Positions 42,324 through 52,171 of a DNA stretch of 64,000 nucleotides are shown here, in pieces (position 1 is the stretch's first letter; the number at the start of each line of letters is the position of its first letter). The translations under genes and the position numbers were made by a program. Source of the stretch: CAVQCT01 sp964371785 (lineage in GTDB: Bacteria > Zixibacteria > MSB-5A5 > GN15 > FEB-12); contig CAYJOL010000009.1 in the NCBI GenBank assembly GCA_964371785.1, positions 1 to 64,000 on the forward strand. The letters are read 5' to 3'. The notes below the pieces were generated by a model. It was not told the origin of the DNA, did no database searches, and saw only the letters and a program-made list of their open reading frames with translations.

Positions 42324-45300
42324 TTCACCAACACCATTTTCCGGCTCAGTTGCGTCTCGCCGGTAGTTAGACGATACAGGTAGAGTCCCGAAGCGACTGA
42401 ATTGCCATCGTAAGTCACCGAGTGGACACCCGGCGGCAACACCTCATTTACGAGCGTGGCCACGCGCTGACCCAGTAGATTGAATACTTCGAGCACGACC
42501 GGTCCCTTGCGGGCAAGGGCAAAATTAATTGTTGTCGTCGGGTTAAACGGATTCGGGTAATTCTGCGCCAGTTCTATCCGCGTCGGCAAGCCATCGGGCG
42601 GATTGTCAACGGAAGTCGGCAGTCGGTTCGATCGGTAGGTATTGGAATTGAGATTGTCCATCAGGAATTTGCCCCGGTTGGAGCCGTTCGCGCTTGAGGC
42701 ATCGAAATTCCACACCAGAATATCACGATTATCGCTAATCAGAATCAGCTCGACCTTGCCATCACCGTCAAAATCGTCTACAAGCGGCGCGAATCTCGAG
42801 GAAAAGACTTCATAAGTACGGGCAGGGGTGGTGATCGGCCATCCCGGCAGTATCTCCGCAGTGTGGTCGAGGATATAGACACGCTCCGGTCCCGTGTTGG
42901 GAAGAATATAGCCGGATCGGAAGACTATTTCCGGATAGTCGTCTCCGGTGAGATTCGCGACCGTGGGCGTGCCGAAAGTCACCGCATCCGCAAAGGCGAC
43001 GCCGGTCGGCGCCCCGGTTAATTGATGATAAGCGGTGCCGTCAGCCTTCCATATATAAAGTCTCCCGATATCGAATTCAAAAACTGTACACAGAATCTCC
43101 GGGATGCCGTCAAGATCGAGATCGGCCAGTATCGGATACGAGGCTATCCAACTCTTCGACTCAGGCATGGCGACCGGCCATCCCGGAAGATCGGTTCCCT
43201 GAGCGTTTCGCACCCAAAGGCTGGGAATGCCGGAAGAGTCATTGCCAAAAGTTACAATATCCAGTAAGCTGTCGTTGTCCAGATCGGCCATGGCTGTCCC
43301 GAACACCGACGGAACATTCAATATCAAGGGATTGGCATTCCCGAACGCCGGCTGGCCAGAGCGACCGTCGAACAGGCCCACGCCGGTGAACGGAAACGGC
43401 GAAGTATATGACGCCACCACCTCATAGAGGCCGTCGCCGTTCAGATCGGCCGAGGTGACGAACGGGGAGGTTCCCCCTCCGTAACCATAGGCATCCGATA
43501 TCCGAGGATCAAATGTTGCAAACAGTCCCTGCAGCGAATAGAAATATGAATCGCCTGAAAACCGATAGGCCATCACCTGGCCTATCTTGTTGAGCATGAC
43601 GATTGCCGAATCCTGGTCAATGCCAAGCCTGGTAATGGTCGGATTCGGATAGGAGTATCCGTACGGGATCAAACCTGTAAACGTGCTCACCGGCCAGCCG
43701 GCGGCCATTGTCCCATCATACTTGAACACATACAGTCCGTCCGCATTCGTACAAATGATGTCGTCGACACCGTCGCGGTCGACATCGTAAATAACCGGGA
43801 GGCATCTCATGTCCGTACCGACCATGGCAGGAAAACCGCTCAGCAACGATCCATCCGGGTGGAAAACATAGACACCATCGCCAGAGCACACGACAAGTTC
43901 TTTGATACCGTCGTGATTCAGATCCGCACAGACCGGCGACAGTCCTCCTTTTCCGCCAAGGGTTCGGGGCCAGCCCATCGCGAACGCGTTGTCCAAATAG
44001 ACAGAGACGGTGTCTGTCACGAAACCATCGGAGTAATATCCTGTCAGAACAATCTTATACAACCCGGTGTCGATTCCTGAAAGCGTCCACTGGAACAGAA
44101 GCGAATCAAAGTATTCGCCGGTCGAACTGGTCAGGTAATGGCGGGCGCCATTGCGGATATAAGCGAGAGACATCGAATCATAATCGGGACCGTGGGCGGA
44201 GCCGTAGATGGGGATGTCATATTTGGATCTCTCCCCGCTCGACGGTGACATGATTCGCGTCAGCTTACGGCGCGAATGTACAAAATCCGTCAGTGATATA
44301 TCACCGAAAGAATCGGTGAGCCTCAGATTGATTATTCCTTCAATAGTTGTATCGGTGAAAAACATGATAGCCGAATCCTGAGCGTTGACAGTCCCGGCGC
44401 TCAGCGGAAACCAGTCTGTGCTGCCGGATCCCGCTGAGTACTCAACCTGCCAGCTACCGGCGTATCCTCCGGTCGAGCGAATGACAATCGGCACATCACT
44501 TACATATCGCTGCTGTTTCACGGGCGACACAAACTTCAAACCGGACGGGCTCAGCAGGTCTAAAGTAGCATCTACATTCAGGTATCCATATCCGGAAAGG
44601 GTGTCAGGACCCACCAGTGAGTCTCCCTGTCCAAACGGATCAACCATATCGGTGGCACCGTTGAGTAGTGCCTGCTCCAATTGGCCGACAGGCAACTGCG
44701 GATGTAACGCGAGAATGAGAGCAGCGGCTCCGGACGCGATTGGGGCGGCCATTGAAGTACCATCAGCCAGGTAATACAGCGAATCAGGGCCGATTATGCG
44801 CACCCCCGGCTCTCCGCCGGCGGCATACATATCGGTCCCGGCCGCCCGTAATGAAAGGATATCCTGGCCGGGGGCCACCAGATCGATATGAGCGCCATAC
44901 GTGGTGAAATACGTCAGGTCACCATCTGAATTCCCTGCCGCTACGACAAATGCTGAGTCAAATGCCGCCGGGTAGTAGCGATCCGTGCCGCCGGTATTGC
45001 CGGGCGCAATCGCCACGAAGACATTATTTTGGCGGGCGAAGTTCAGGGCCTCATGGAGAATCCCTGACTCAAAGGGCGTGCCCCAACTAATATTGATTAC
45101 CTGGGCGCCGGCATTTACGGCATACATGATGCCTTCGGCTGCCACCGCGTTGGTGCTGTTCGGACGAATCTTGACGGCCATGATTTTCGATTCGGGCGCC
45201 ACTCCCACAATCCCTTTACCGTCGCGCTTCGCCGCCACCAACCCGGCCAGATGTGTTCCATGACCTACGCTGTCAGTCGGATCATTATCTCCGATGGGAT

Positions 45301-46054
45301 TGAAGAACGACACAACATCTCCCGAGACATCGTACCCAAGGGTGTCGTCAACGAAACCGTTGTGGTCATCATCGATGCCGTTGCCTGGAATTTCATCGGG
45401 ATTCTTCCAGAACTGACCGGCCAGTTCAGGATGGTGAAGGTCCACGCCGGAATCGACAATGGCTACAACCACGGCCGTGTGTTCGGCCGGAGTCGCAGCA
45501 TAGTAACTTGCCAGTCGGATATCCTTATTGGGCGTACCATGCTTGAAAACAAGGCTGTCGTTATTGGAGCCCTCGTTGCGGTCTATCCCCAGGTACTCCT
45601 GCCCGCTGTTATACAGGTACCACTGATCGGAGAACAGAGAATCGGTGGGGAAATCAAAGAACTCGATGTAATAGTCGGGTTCCACGTACTGAATATTGTC
45701 GGGGCCGAGTTGCGCAACGATGTCAGCCTCTTTAACCCCCTTATCAGGTGTGGAGTAAACATAAAACAAATCCCAGTTTGACGCATTTTTCAGCCCGGGC
45801 TTTACGACAAGGCGAAAGGCTTTGCCGAAAGTTGCGTTAGAGGAGACTGATTTTGCCAGTACACCCGGTTTGGCATTCGACCTGAGTTTTACAATAAACT
45901 TCCCGGGCACCGGTCCAGTCGGGTCGGCCGCTGACACGGCGAGCGTCCTGCCCAGAAGCAACTGGGACACGATGAGAAGGGCATATGCCACCGTCTTCAA
46001 ATGTATTAATCGCACTTTCAGCGTCACTTTTTTCCCGGGATGAGAATCAGCCAT
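42320..46054 (-). CDS. Secreted subtilisin-like (S8) protease with VCBS repeats and sorting domain
   Basis: The 1244-residue protein has an N-terminal export signal (about 18-42) and a propeptide-like region (PGKFIVKLRSNAKPGVLA onward). The S8 domain has the full triad: AIVDSGVDLHHPEL (Asp, about 200), SVGHGTHLAG (His, about 265) and DGTSMAAPIASG (Ser, about 435). Beta domains and several VCBS-like calcium repeats follow (VCADLNHDGIKELVV, VYDVDRDGVDDIICT, SADLNGDGLYEVVA). The C-terminus is a type IX/FlgD-like sorting domain (LAQNYPNPFNPTTTINFAL ... SRKMVLVK). It is probably an extracellular protease; the serpin in this window could be its regulator, which is speculation. A near-consensus promoter lies at 46111-46138. 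Confidence 0.92.
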   Translation of the reverse strand: MADSHPGKKVTLKVRLIHLKTVAYALLIVSQLLLGRTLAVSAADPTGPVPGKFIVKLRSNAKPGVLAKSVSSNATFGKAFRLVVKPGLKNASNWDLFYVYSTPDKGVKEADIVAQLGPDNIQYVEPDYYIEFFDFPTDSLFSDQWYLYNSGQEYLGIDRNEGSNNDSLVFKHGTPNKDIRLASYYAATPAEHTAVVVAIVDSGVDLHHPELAGQFWKNPDEIPGNGIDDDHNGFVDDTLGYDVSGDVVSFFNPIGDNDPTDSVGHGTHLAGLVAAKRDGKGIVGVAPESKIMAVKIRPNSTNAVAAEGIMYAVNAGAQVINISWGTPFESGILHEALNFARQNNVFVAIAPGNTGGTDRYYPAAFDSAFVVAAGNSDGDLTYFTTYGAHIDLVAPGQDILSLRAAGTDMYAAGGEPGVRIIGPDSLYYLADGTSMAAPIASGAAALILALHPQLPVGQLEQALLNGATDMVDPFGQGDSLVGPDTLSGYGYLNVDATLDLLSPSGLKFVSPVKQQRYVSDVPIVIRSTGGYAGSWQVEYSAGSGSTDWFPLSAGTVNAQDSAIMFFTDTTIEGIINLRLTDSFGDISLTDFVHSRRKLTRIMSPSSGERSKYDIPIYGSAHGPDYDSMSLAYIRNGARHYLTSSTGEYFDSLLFQWTLSGIDTGLYKIVLTGYYSDGFVTDTVSVYLDNAFAMGWPRTLGGKGGLSPVCADLNHDGIKELVVCSGDGVYVFHPDGSLLSGFPAMVGTDMRCLPVIYDVDRDGVDDIICTNADGLYVFKYDGTMAAGWPVSTFTGLIPYGYSYPNPTITRLGIDQDSAIVMLNKIGQVMAYRFSGDSYFYSLQGLFATFDPRISDAYGYGGGTSPFVTSADLNGDGLYEVVASYTSPFPFTGVGLFDGRSGQPAFGNANPLILNVPSVFGTAMADLDNDSLLDIVTFGNDSSGIPSLWVRNAQGTDLPGWPVAMPESKSWIASYPILADLDLDGIPEILCTVFEFDIGRLYIWKADGTAYHQLTGAPTGVAFADAVTFGTPTVANLTGDDYPEIVFRSGYILPNTGPERVYILDHTAEILPGWPITTPARTYEVFSSRFAPLVDDFDGDGKVELILISDNRDILVWNFDASSANGSNRGKFLMDNLNSNTYRSNRLPTSVDNPPDGLPTRIELAQNYPNPFNPTTTINFALARKGPVVLEVFNLLGQRVATLVNEVLPPGVHSVTYDGNSVASGLYLYRLTTGETQLSRKMVLVK

Positions 46055-46110
46055 TGAGGTCCAACATACTGTAAACGTACAGGACCGTCGCGGTGTTTAG
46101 CTCCGATTGT

Positions 46111-46138
46111 AAGATACTATCTCTCAACAACTTGTCAA
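46111..46138 (-). promoter_or_regulatory. Sigma-70-type promoter for the subtilase/propeller operon
   Basis: On the minus strand TTGACA (46138-46133) and TATCTT (46116-46111) are spaced by 16 bp. The -35, -10 and spacing are identical to those of the cytochrome promoter at 28333. It lies 57 bp before the subtilase ATG. Confidence 0.65.
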
Positions 46139-46164
46139 GAGTTAATTGGACGGCGAGAATGGGC

Positions 46165-47733
46165 TCAGGCGGGCTTTGTCTTCAAAGCCAGCTTGTTTAC
46201 CTTACCTGACTGGTACTTGGGGAGGGCATCGACAAAGTCAACATACCGTGGAATTTTGTGCTCGGCCAGCGTCTGGCGGCAGTAACGTTGGATGTCTTTG
46301 ATGTCGGAATCGAATCCCGGTTTGAGAACAATGACTGCCTTAACTGCCTCACCGAAGACATCATCCGGCACGCCGAACACGGCAACTTCATGAATCTTGT
46401 TATTGGCGATCAGACACTCTTCGACTTCTTTGACGGAAATTCGGTTGCCCCCGGACTTGATAATCTCTTTTCTTCGCCCCACGATGAATATAAATCCATC
46501 GGAATCCCGTTTGGCCAGATCACCTGTGTACAGCCAGCCATCCTTGAGGACCTCACGCTGTTCATCGGGTTGATTCCAATAACCCATCATCACGGAATCT
46601 CCACCGACCACAATCTCTCCTTCTTCGCCGACGGCGGCATCGGAACCATCTTCCTTAATGATTCTGACCTTCAACCCCGGGACTTCGATGCCAACAGAAC
46701 CGAGTTTCTCGCGCAACCGTTCGGGTGGAAGCCAGGTGACGCGGGGCGATGCCTCTGTCTGGCCGTACATGATGTAAACCTCTTTGTCGGGGAAGGTCTC
46801 GTACAAGCGACGGATTACATCTGGAGCCATGGCGCCTCCCGCCTGCGTGAAATACCTCAAGTTGGGAAACTCCCGGGTCGGGAAGGTGGAATTGTTCAGG
46901 AGGATAAGAAAATTCGACGGCACCCCGGACAGTCCGGTAACTCGTTCGGTTTGCATGGTGTCAAGAACCGTCTCGGCGTACATGAATCGATTATCGATTA
47001 CCAGGCAACCGCCGACCATGGCGTGCGTTAGCAGAAGAGAATTGCCATAGATATAATAGAATGGAAGGATGACGATGACGCTGTCGTGCTGGGTAAGTTT
47101 CAGGTACTCAACCGTGCCCACCGTGTTGGCGACAAGATTTCGCTGAGACAGCATGACACCTTTCCCCTGACCGGTAGACCCCGACGTATAGAAGATGGCG
47201 GCAAGTTCCTTCGGAGCTTCCGGAACATCCTCCCAACCCACTAACGCAGATTTGACCTCGCTTTGAGGGCTCTCTGGAGCAGTGTGAAGACTGAGGATCT
47301 GGGACAGCGTGGCATGCTCCGCGCCCTCGAGTTTGACCATCAGTTCCTTGTCCGAGATAATGTGACGGAGCGATGGTTTTGATTCATAGAGTTTGGCCAG
47401 CAGGCGCTGAAAGCGGAAATGTATGAACAGGACCTGCGTCCCGCAGTCATCAAGAATGAACTTGAGTTTCTCAGGTGATAGTGAAGTATCCAGAGGCACA
47501 GGCACGAAGCCGGCTTTGAATACGGCGAAGTACGTGGTGACATAGTCGATGGAATTCTCGAGAAAGACGCCGATTCGAGCTCCCCGTTCCAGTCCGAGAC
47601 TGGTCAAATACGCGGCTACCTTTGACGCATCCCGATGCAGATCGCGATACGAAATCCGACGATTCTCATGCACAACAGCCGTGTTCGAAGGAAACACGGC
47701 CGCGGTTCGGGTCAGGAAATCGCTGATATTCAT
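46165..47733 (-). CDS. AMP-dependent acyl-CoA/acyl-ACP synthetase
   Basis: The 522-residue protein has the ANL-superfamily motifs: P-loop YTSGSTGQGKGVML (about 180), MYGQTEASPRVTW (A5, about 305), GWLYTGDLAKRDSDG (about 395), GRRKEIIKSGGNRIS (hinge, about 420) and the catalytic Lys in YQSGKVNKLAL (about 510). These enzymes adenylate a carboxylic acid and pass it to a thiol. An acyl carrier protein gene lies 59 bp upstream, so the acceptor is probably that ACP. Substrate cannot be read. It is the last gene in a NadE-like/ACP/ligase set. Confidence 0.9.
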   Translation of the reverse strand: MNISDFLTRTAAVFPSNTAVVHENRRISYRDLHRDASKVAAYLTSLGLERGARIGVFLENSIDYVTTYFAVFKAGFVPVPLDTSLSPEKLKFILDDCGTQVLFIHFRFQRLLAKLYESKPSLRHIISDKELMVKLEGAEHATLSQILSLHTAPESPQSEVKSALVGWEDVPEAPKELAAIFYTSGSTGQGKGVMLSQRNLVANTVGTVEYLKLTQHDSVIVILPFYYIYGNSLLLTHAMVGGCLVIDNRFMYAETVLDTMQTERVTGLSGVPSNFLILLNNSTFPTREFPNLRYFTQAGGAMAPDVIRRLYETFPDKEVYIMYGQTEASPRVTWLPPERLREKLGSVGIEVPGLKVRIIKEDGSDAAVGEEGEIVVGGDSVMMGYWNQPDEQREVLKDGWLYTGDLAKRDSDGFIFIVGRRKEIIKSGGNRISVKEVEECLIANNKIHEVAVFGVPDDVFGEAVKAVIVLKPGFDSDIKDIQRYCRQTLAEHKIPRYVDFVDALPKYQSGKVNKLALKTKPA

Positions 47734-47792
47734 ATTAGCTACGGACGCGGCGCGGCCCGATGTTAACGGATGCTCCGAGCAGGCCGCCCACG

Positions 47793-48047
47793 CTAACTGG
47801 ACTTCTTCGCAATAAAGTTGACGAGGTTGTCGATGGAGTCGAGGTTCGTGGGGGTCATTTCCTCGTTTTCAATTTGAATATTGTACTTCTCTTCGATAAA
47901 GCCGGTAACTTCGAGGATGCCGGTTGAATCGACAATACCGTTTTGCATGAACGAGTCCGAGTCATTCAGCATGCTCGCGTCCGCCCCGAAGAGAAAGGTT
48001 TCCACAATGAAGTTTCTGATTTCCTGTTTTACCGTATCCTTGTTCAT
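47793..48047 (-). CDS. Acyl carrier protein
   Basis: The protein of about 84 residues has the ACP four-helix pattern. The phosphopantetheine serine sits in NGIVDSTGILEVTGFIEE (DST rather than the usual DSL). The rest is acidic (IENEEMTPTNLDSIDNLVNF). The start is taken as ATG 48047; a GTG five codons upstream is also open. It differs from housekeeping AcpP and sits between a NadE-like gene and an AMP-ligase, so it probably serves a dedicated acyl-transfer pathway rather than general fatty-acid synthesis. Confidence 0.9.
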   Translation of the reverse strand: MNKDTVKQEIRNFIVETFLFGADASMLNDSDSFMQNGIVDSTGILEVTGFIEEKYNIQIENEEMTPTNLDSIDNLVNFIAKKSS

Positions 48048-48103
48048 AGTCTCTCTATTCACTAATCGTTTGTTTATTTCAATTTCGGCTTCCGGTTCGG
48101 ATA

Positions 48104-49081
48104 CTAACCCTGGAGTGAAATCTCCAACGGTTCCATCCTCAGATACTCGGTAGCGGTTATCTTTCTTTGTATGTTGGCATAGCCCCGTTCGACCTGTTCC
48201 ACGCTCAACCCGAGAACTTTTGCCGCCTCGGCCGCCGGTACATCATGTTCCATCGCGTACCAGAGCATATCCATGCGATAGAAGTCCAGCCCGAAGAAGA
48301 ATTCTTCCTGCGTGACCTCCGCGCTGTAAGTATCGGTGGTCGGTTTACGGCTGACGATTTCGTCCGGCACACCAAGGTACTTGGCGATCTCATAGACCTG
48401 TATCTTGAACAGCTGCGCGATCGGTTTGAGGTCCGTGCCGCCGTCGCCGTACTTGACAAAGAACCCTTGCATATGCTCGTCTTTGTTGCCGGTTCCTATG
48501 ACGGCCCAGTTTCTCTTTTCCGCGTGGTAATACAGGGTGGTCATCCGGAGGCGCTGTTTCAGATTAGTCGAGGCCACGATCTGCAGATATGCCTTAAGCG
48601 GCAGGCGCTCTGATTTCTTCTCCCCTTTTGCGTTCTCCAACTCAAGGGTAAAGAAATTGAACGACTCTTTTTCAAGAATATTGGTTGGAATTATAATTTT
48701 GGATTTCCAGACTTTGGGGTCGTAATCGGGAAATACCGTCCGGATCGCTTCATCGCGCCGTTCGTAGCACTTCATGCCGGCCAGACCATCGGAGATACTA
48801 TCCTCGAAAGCTTCGAAGCCAAACTTGTCAGCGAGTATCCGGGCGAGCCGCTTGCTTTCAGGCGATGAGTCCCGCTCAGGCATCATTATGCCGACCACCC
48901 GATTCGGGCCGAGCGCCCGGGCGCACAAAGCGGAGACGACTGAAGAATCAATACCGCCGGAGATGCCGATCACGGCGCCGGTCTTTTTCATGTCATCGCG
49001 GATCTGCTTGACCAGCATTTGGCAGAGGTAGTCGGTAACCTTTTTGGCGTCTATCGCCAGACTGTCCTTATGGAATGTCAA
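48104..49081 (-). CDS. nadE: NAD+ synthetase family protein (NadE-like, ammonia-dependent type)
   Basis: The 325-residue protein has the ATP-pyrophosphatase P-loop VIGISGGIDSSVVSALCA (about 38-55) and NadE motifs WAVIGTGNKDEHMQGFF and KYGDGGTDLKPIAQLFK. There is no nitrilase domain, so it would use ammonia. At 325 residues it is longer than E. coli or Bacillus NadE (about 275), mostly through an insert around residues 120-165. It starts with TTG behind AAAGGA. Downstream are an ACP and an AMP-ligase. It could be the housekeeping NAD synthetase, or a paralogue that amidates a carboxylate in that pathway. Confidence 0.85.
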   Translation of the reverse strand: MTFHKDSLAIDAKKVTDYLCQMLVKQIRDDMKKTGAVIGISGGIDSSVVSALCARALGPNRVVGIMMPERDSSPESKRLARILADKFGFEAFEDSISDGLAGMKCYERRDEAIRTVFPDYDPKVWKSKIIIPTNILEKESFNFFTLELENAKGEKKSERLPLKAYLQIVASTNLKQRLRMTTLYYHAEKRNWAVIGTGNKDEHMQGFFVKYGDGGTDLKPIAQLFKIQVYEIAKYLGVPDEIVSRKPTTDTYSAEVTQEEFFFGLDFYRMDMLWYAMEHDVPAAEAAKVLGLSVEQVERGYANIQRKITATEYLRMEPLEISLQG

Positions 49082-49193
49082 GTTTACGTCCTTTGTTTAA
49101 GCTGTTAGGGTTGACAACCGGAGCCCCAAAGGTAATAAAAAATCCGAGTTTGGCAAGAGGCAAAATCGTAGATTTTATTTATCCAATTTGTAT

Positions 49194-49227
49194 GGGTAGC
49201 CCGGTTGCCACCGGAGGCTAACTACCC
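49194..49227. other. Structured element between the homocysteine methyltransferase and nadE genes
   Basis: GGGTAG (49194-49199) pairs with CTACCC (49222-49227), and inside it CCGGT pairs with ACCGG around TGCC. No T-run follows on either strand. It lies in the 195-bp gap before nadE on the minus strand. It may be a weak terminator or a leader structure; I do not recognise a riboswitch. Confidence 0.35.
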
Positions 49228-49276
49228 CATTTTATCGGACTTAGCTCCCGAATCTTGAGGGGGGAAGTCATTGCGC

Positions 49277-50110
49277 TCACTTTTCCCCGTCCCGGCTCAT
49301 TTTGAGCAGACGGATAAACTCGGGAGTGGTTCCGCAACACCCCCCCACCGCCCCCGCTCCGGCGTTCCGGAGTTGCTCCGCGAGGGCGATAAACTCAGAG
49401 GCGGTCATAGGATATTCCAATTTACCGGCCACCGAGGCGGGAATTCCGGCATTGGGTCTGGCCAGAATGGGCAGCGCTACCGCATCTTTAATCCGGCGGA
49501 TAGCGGTCACCAGATCCTCCGCCCGAGTCATGCAGTTAGCGCCGACTAAACTTACCCCTTCTGTTTCCATTCGCTTTGCGGCTTGCCCAATACTCAGACC
49601 GTCGGAAGTCCTCAAGCTCTGATTGAATGTAAAACTTACTCCTATCGGCATTGAAGTTATTCTTCGCGCCGAATCAAGCCCTTGTATTGCCTGGGCCACG
49701 CTGGTCATCGTTTCGAAAAGGATAAATTCGACACCACCGGTTACCAGCCCACGAATCTGGTCTTCATATGGATCTTGATTTTCCCCTGACGGTGCCGGTC
49801 CAACTACTCCGACTACCGGGACCGACTGACCGGCCGACTCGACGGCTACCGACGCGAGTCTTTCGTTGATGACTCTTGTTTCGGCGGTCGGACTAAATCC
49901 GACAAGTCGAGCCCGATTAGCCCCAAAGGTCGCGGTGCAGATGATATCGGCACCGGCATCAATGTAGTTCGCGTGTATCTGCCTGATTATTTCTGGATGG
50001 TCAAATGCAAACAACTCAGGACAGCCGTCGACAGGACAGCCGAGGCGAAAAAGCTCGGTGCTGATCGCCCCGTCGAAGACGGTGACTGCATTTGGGACCA
50101 GGATTGACAT
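49277..50110 (-). CDS. Homocysteine S-methyltransferase family protein
   Basis: The 277-residue TIM-barrel protein begins with the family motif VFDGAISTELFRLG. It has the zinc ligands in SLVGANCMT (Cys about 203) and AVGGCCGTTPEF (Cys-Cys about 262-263). The family moves a methyl group from S-methylmethionine or methylcobalamin/tetrahydrofolate to homocysteine. There is no MetH cobalamin domain here, so an MmuM-like or MetH N-domain-like role is possible. An AGGTG site precedes the ATG. It stands alone in its strand group. Confidence 0.88.
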   Translation of the reverse strand: MSILVPNAVTVFDGAISTELFRLGCPVDGCPELFAFDHPEIIRQIHANYIDAGADIICTATFGANRARLVGFSPTAETRVINERLASVAVESAGQSVPVVGVVGPAPSGENQDPYEDQIRGLVTGGVEFILFETMTSVAQAIQGLDSARRITSMPIGVSFTFNQSLRTSDGLSIGQAAKRMETEGVSLVGANCMTRAEDLVTAIRRIKDAVALPILARPNAGIPASVAGKLEYPMTASEFIALAEQLRNAGAGAVGGCCGTTPEFIRLLKMSRDGEK

Positions 50111-50153
50111 AATTACACCTGACAGTCAACAGCCACAAAACGGCCGCCGCGCA

Positions 50154-51005
50154 TCAAAATACTAATTCGCCGGGAGCCGGGTCATAGGCGAAGAAAAGTT
50201 TTACCCGCCTCTGGTCGCCGGAACCGGTAAATCCGGTCACGCGAATCAGGGCAAAGGTATCGGCCTCGGTCCGAAGCAGAAACCACTCGCCCGAATTGAC
50301 TTTGACCCGGTCCTGAGTGACGGACGGTTTAACATCAGAAAGTTGCCCCCGGATAATGGAGAAGGGTGCCCGGGAATTGAGATTCAGCAGACGATTTTTC
50401 TTGAGGAATCCGTTCAACCTGTCAGGTGAAGCGAGGTAGTCGTTGCCCTCGAGGGTGTAGTAATACAGGTCGTTATCACTGGCGTCCGCTCGCACATATT
50501 CATTTCGTTCAAATGAATAGCCATCTTCTCCGGCCTTGTATCTAACAGCGAGTTCTATGTCACCGCGCGGACCGGGAATCGCGAGGGCTTCATTCGACGG
50601 CCCTGACATTGTCCGGTCCGCATTCACCACTCGTACAGATACGTAATATTTCTTGCCATTATCCAGACCTTCGGCGATAAAGTGCTGATAAGCATCATCG
50701 GGATTGGTGTCGCCCGGATAAGGGCTGGGGTTGAACGGACGGACATTGGTCGCGGCGTTCTCTTCCGGGCTATCACCCAACAGGGGCTTCTCACTTATGT
50801 AGATATTGTACCCGCTTTTGAGTCCGGTGCAGTTGTCCTGCCAGTAAACATCAAGCATTCCGTTGCCGGCATCTACCTGCAGGTTCTTGGGCTGACAGCT
50901 CGGCCTTGCTTCTTCGGTCGGTTTAGTCTTAGGCACGCATCCGGCTATGAATAGCGCGGCGGCTATCACGGTGAGTGCATAAACGAGTGCCGATCTCATT
51001 CTCAT
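50154..51005 (-). CDS. Lipoprotein with fibronectin type III-like domain
   Basis: The 283-residue protein has a lipoprotein signal (lipobox IAGC, Cys about 23). An Fn3-like domain over about 40-145 carries MLDVYWQDNCTGLKSGYNIYI and KKYYVSVRVVNADRTMSGPSN. A C-terminal half of about 130 residues that I do not recognise follows. The ATG overlaps the stop of the upstream M24 peptidase (ATGA), so the two are coupled, which is unusual for a cytoplasmic peptidase and an exported lipoprotein. A cell-envelope binding role is inferred. Confidence 0.8.
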   Translation of the reverse strand: MRMRSALVYALTVIAAALFIAGCVPKTKPTEEARPSCQPKNLQVDAGNGMLDVYWQDNCTGLKSGYNIYISEKPLLGDSPEENAATNVRPFNPSPYPGDTNPDDAYQHFIAEGLDNGKKYYVSVRVVNADRTMSGPSNEALAIPGPRGDIELAVRYKAGEDGYSFERNEYVRADASDNDLYYYTLEGNDYLASPDRLNGFLKKNRLLNLNSRAPFSIIRGQLSDVKPSVTQDRVKVNSGEWFLLRTEADTFALIRVTGFTGSGDQRRVKLFFAYDPAPGELVF

Positions 51006-52171
51006 TTTACCAAAAGCTCCATCTGCCTGGGACCAAGAAATCTCGCCCCATTAGCTGTAACCACCGCGTCTTCTTCCAGACCGACACACCCGATCCCCGG
51101 CAAATCGATCTCCAGTTCGAGGGTCGTGACCATATGCTCTTCGAGCGGTGTGTTCGGTGTGTTTCCGTAGCGCTCCCAGCGGGGTCCGATAATCGCGCCG
51201 CCATCGTGAACCGATCTCCCCAACTGGTGGCCGAGCGCGTGCTGGTACACCGGATAGCCGCTCTCTTCCAGCATCTGGCGGGCGACCGCATCAACCTCAT
51301 GTCCTTTCACACCGGGCTTGCACATGTCACCAGTCTTTGTGATGATGTCCCGTACGGTTATGAATGCCTCGGTAAGCTCCGAGGGGGGGCTTGTTTCATT
51401 GGTGCGTTTGAAATAGAGCAAGCGCTGAATATCCGAACAATAGCCGTTATATCTGATACCGAAATCAATATGCAGAAGGTCCCCGCGAGACAATTTGACG
51501 TCAGTCGGCGCCACATGTCCAGCCGGTGTCTTTGCTCCCGCGTTCACTATGGTGGCAAACGAAATCGTGTGTCCTTCTTTTTCGATCTCGCTTTCAAGCA
51601 GATGGGCTACTTGCTTCTCCGTCATACCGATTTCGATTTTTACAGCCGCTCGCTGCCAAACAGAGTCGGCAAGTCTTGCCGCCGTTTCCAGCAAGTCGAC
51701 CTCAGAAGCAAGTTTGATACTTCGAAGACGGGAGACGAGGGTTTCCGAAGACATCAATCTGTCCGCGAATGGCGTACCCTCTAAGTATGCTCGAATCTGA
51801 AGATACATCCCGTGCGTAAGACCGTCGGCCGCACAGTTATCGGGTGAGTAGTTCAGCGCGATTGACTTTGGATCCAATTCTGTTATCAGTTTCCTGAAGT
51901 CCTCGCCGACTCCCTGAACATACGGAAGAACGCGGGTGAACCGTCCGGATTTTTCATACTCTTCAGCATCGAAATTTCCCACCATAGCTATTGCTTCACC
52001 CGTTCGCGTGAACACAATGAACGACTGCCAGGTAGCGCTCAAACCGACCACCATCGGAAGAGTCGGATCGGCCATCATATCAGTCTCGCGGACGAAAATG
52101 ACCCAGCAGTCGAGATCAAGTTCATCGAGGAGCCGGGTTGCCTGCGTGATTTTGTCTTTGATAATGTCCAT
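51002..52171 (-). CDS. Xaa-Pro-type aminopeptidase (M24 family)
   Basis: The protein of about 389 residues has the creatinase-like N-domain and the pita-bread metallopeptidase domain. Its metal ligands are LHIDFGIRYNGYCSDIQR (two Asp), GHQLGRSVHDGG (His), TTLELEIDLPG (Glu) and GLEEDAVVT (Glu). It should remove N-terminal residues preceding proline using Mn or Co. The start is taken as ATG 52171; a TTG 12 codons upstream is in frame, and neither has a clear ribosome site. Its stop overlaps the lipoprotein start. Confidence 0.9.
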   Translation of the reverse strand: MDIIKDKITQATRLLDELDLDCWVIFVRETDMMADPTLPMVVGLSATWQSFIVFTRTGEAIAMVGNFDAEEYEKSGRFTRVLPYVQGVGEDFRKLITELDPKSIALNYSPDNCAADGLTHGMYLQIRAYLEGTPFADRLMSSETLVSRLRSIKLASEVDLLETAARLADSVWQRAAVKIEIGMTEKQVAHLLESEIEKEGHTISFATIVNAGAKTPAGHVAPTDVKLSRGDLLHIDFGIRYNGYCSDIQRLLYFKRTNETSPPSELTEAFITVRDIITKTGDMCKPGVKGHEVDAVARQMLEESGYPVYQHALGHQLGRSVHDGGAIIGPRWERYGNTPNTPLEEHMVTTLELEIDLPGIGCVGLEEDAVVTANGARFLGPRQMELLVK

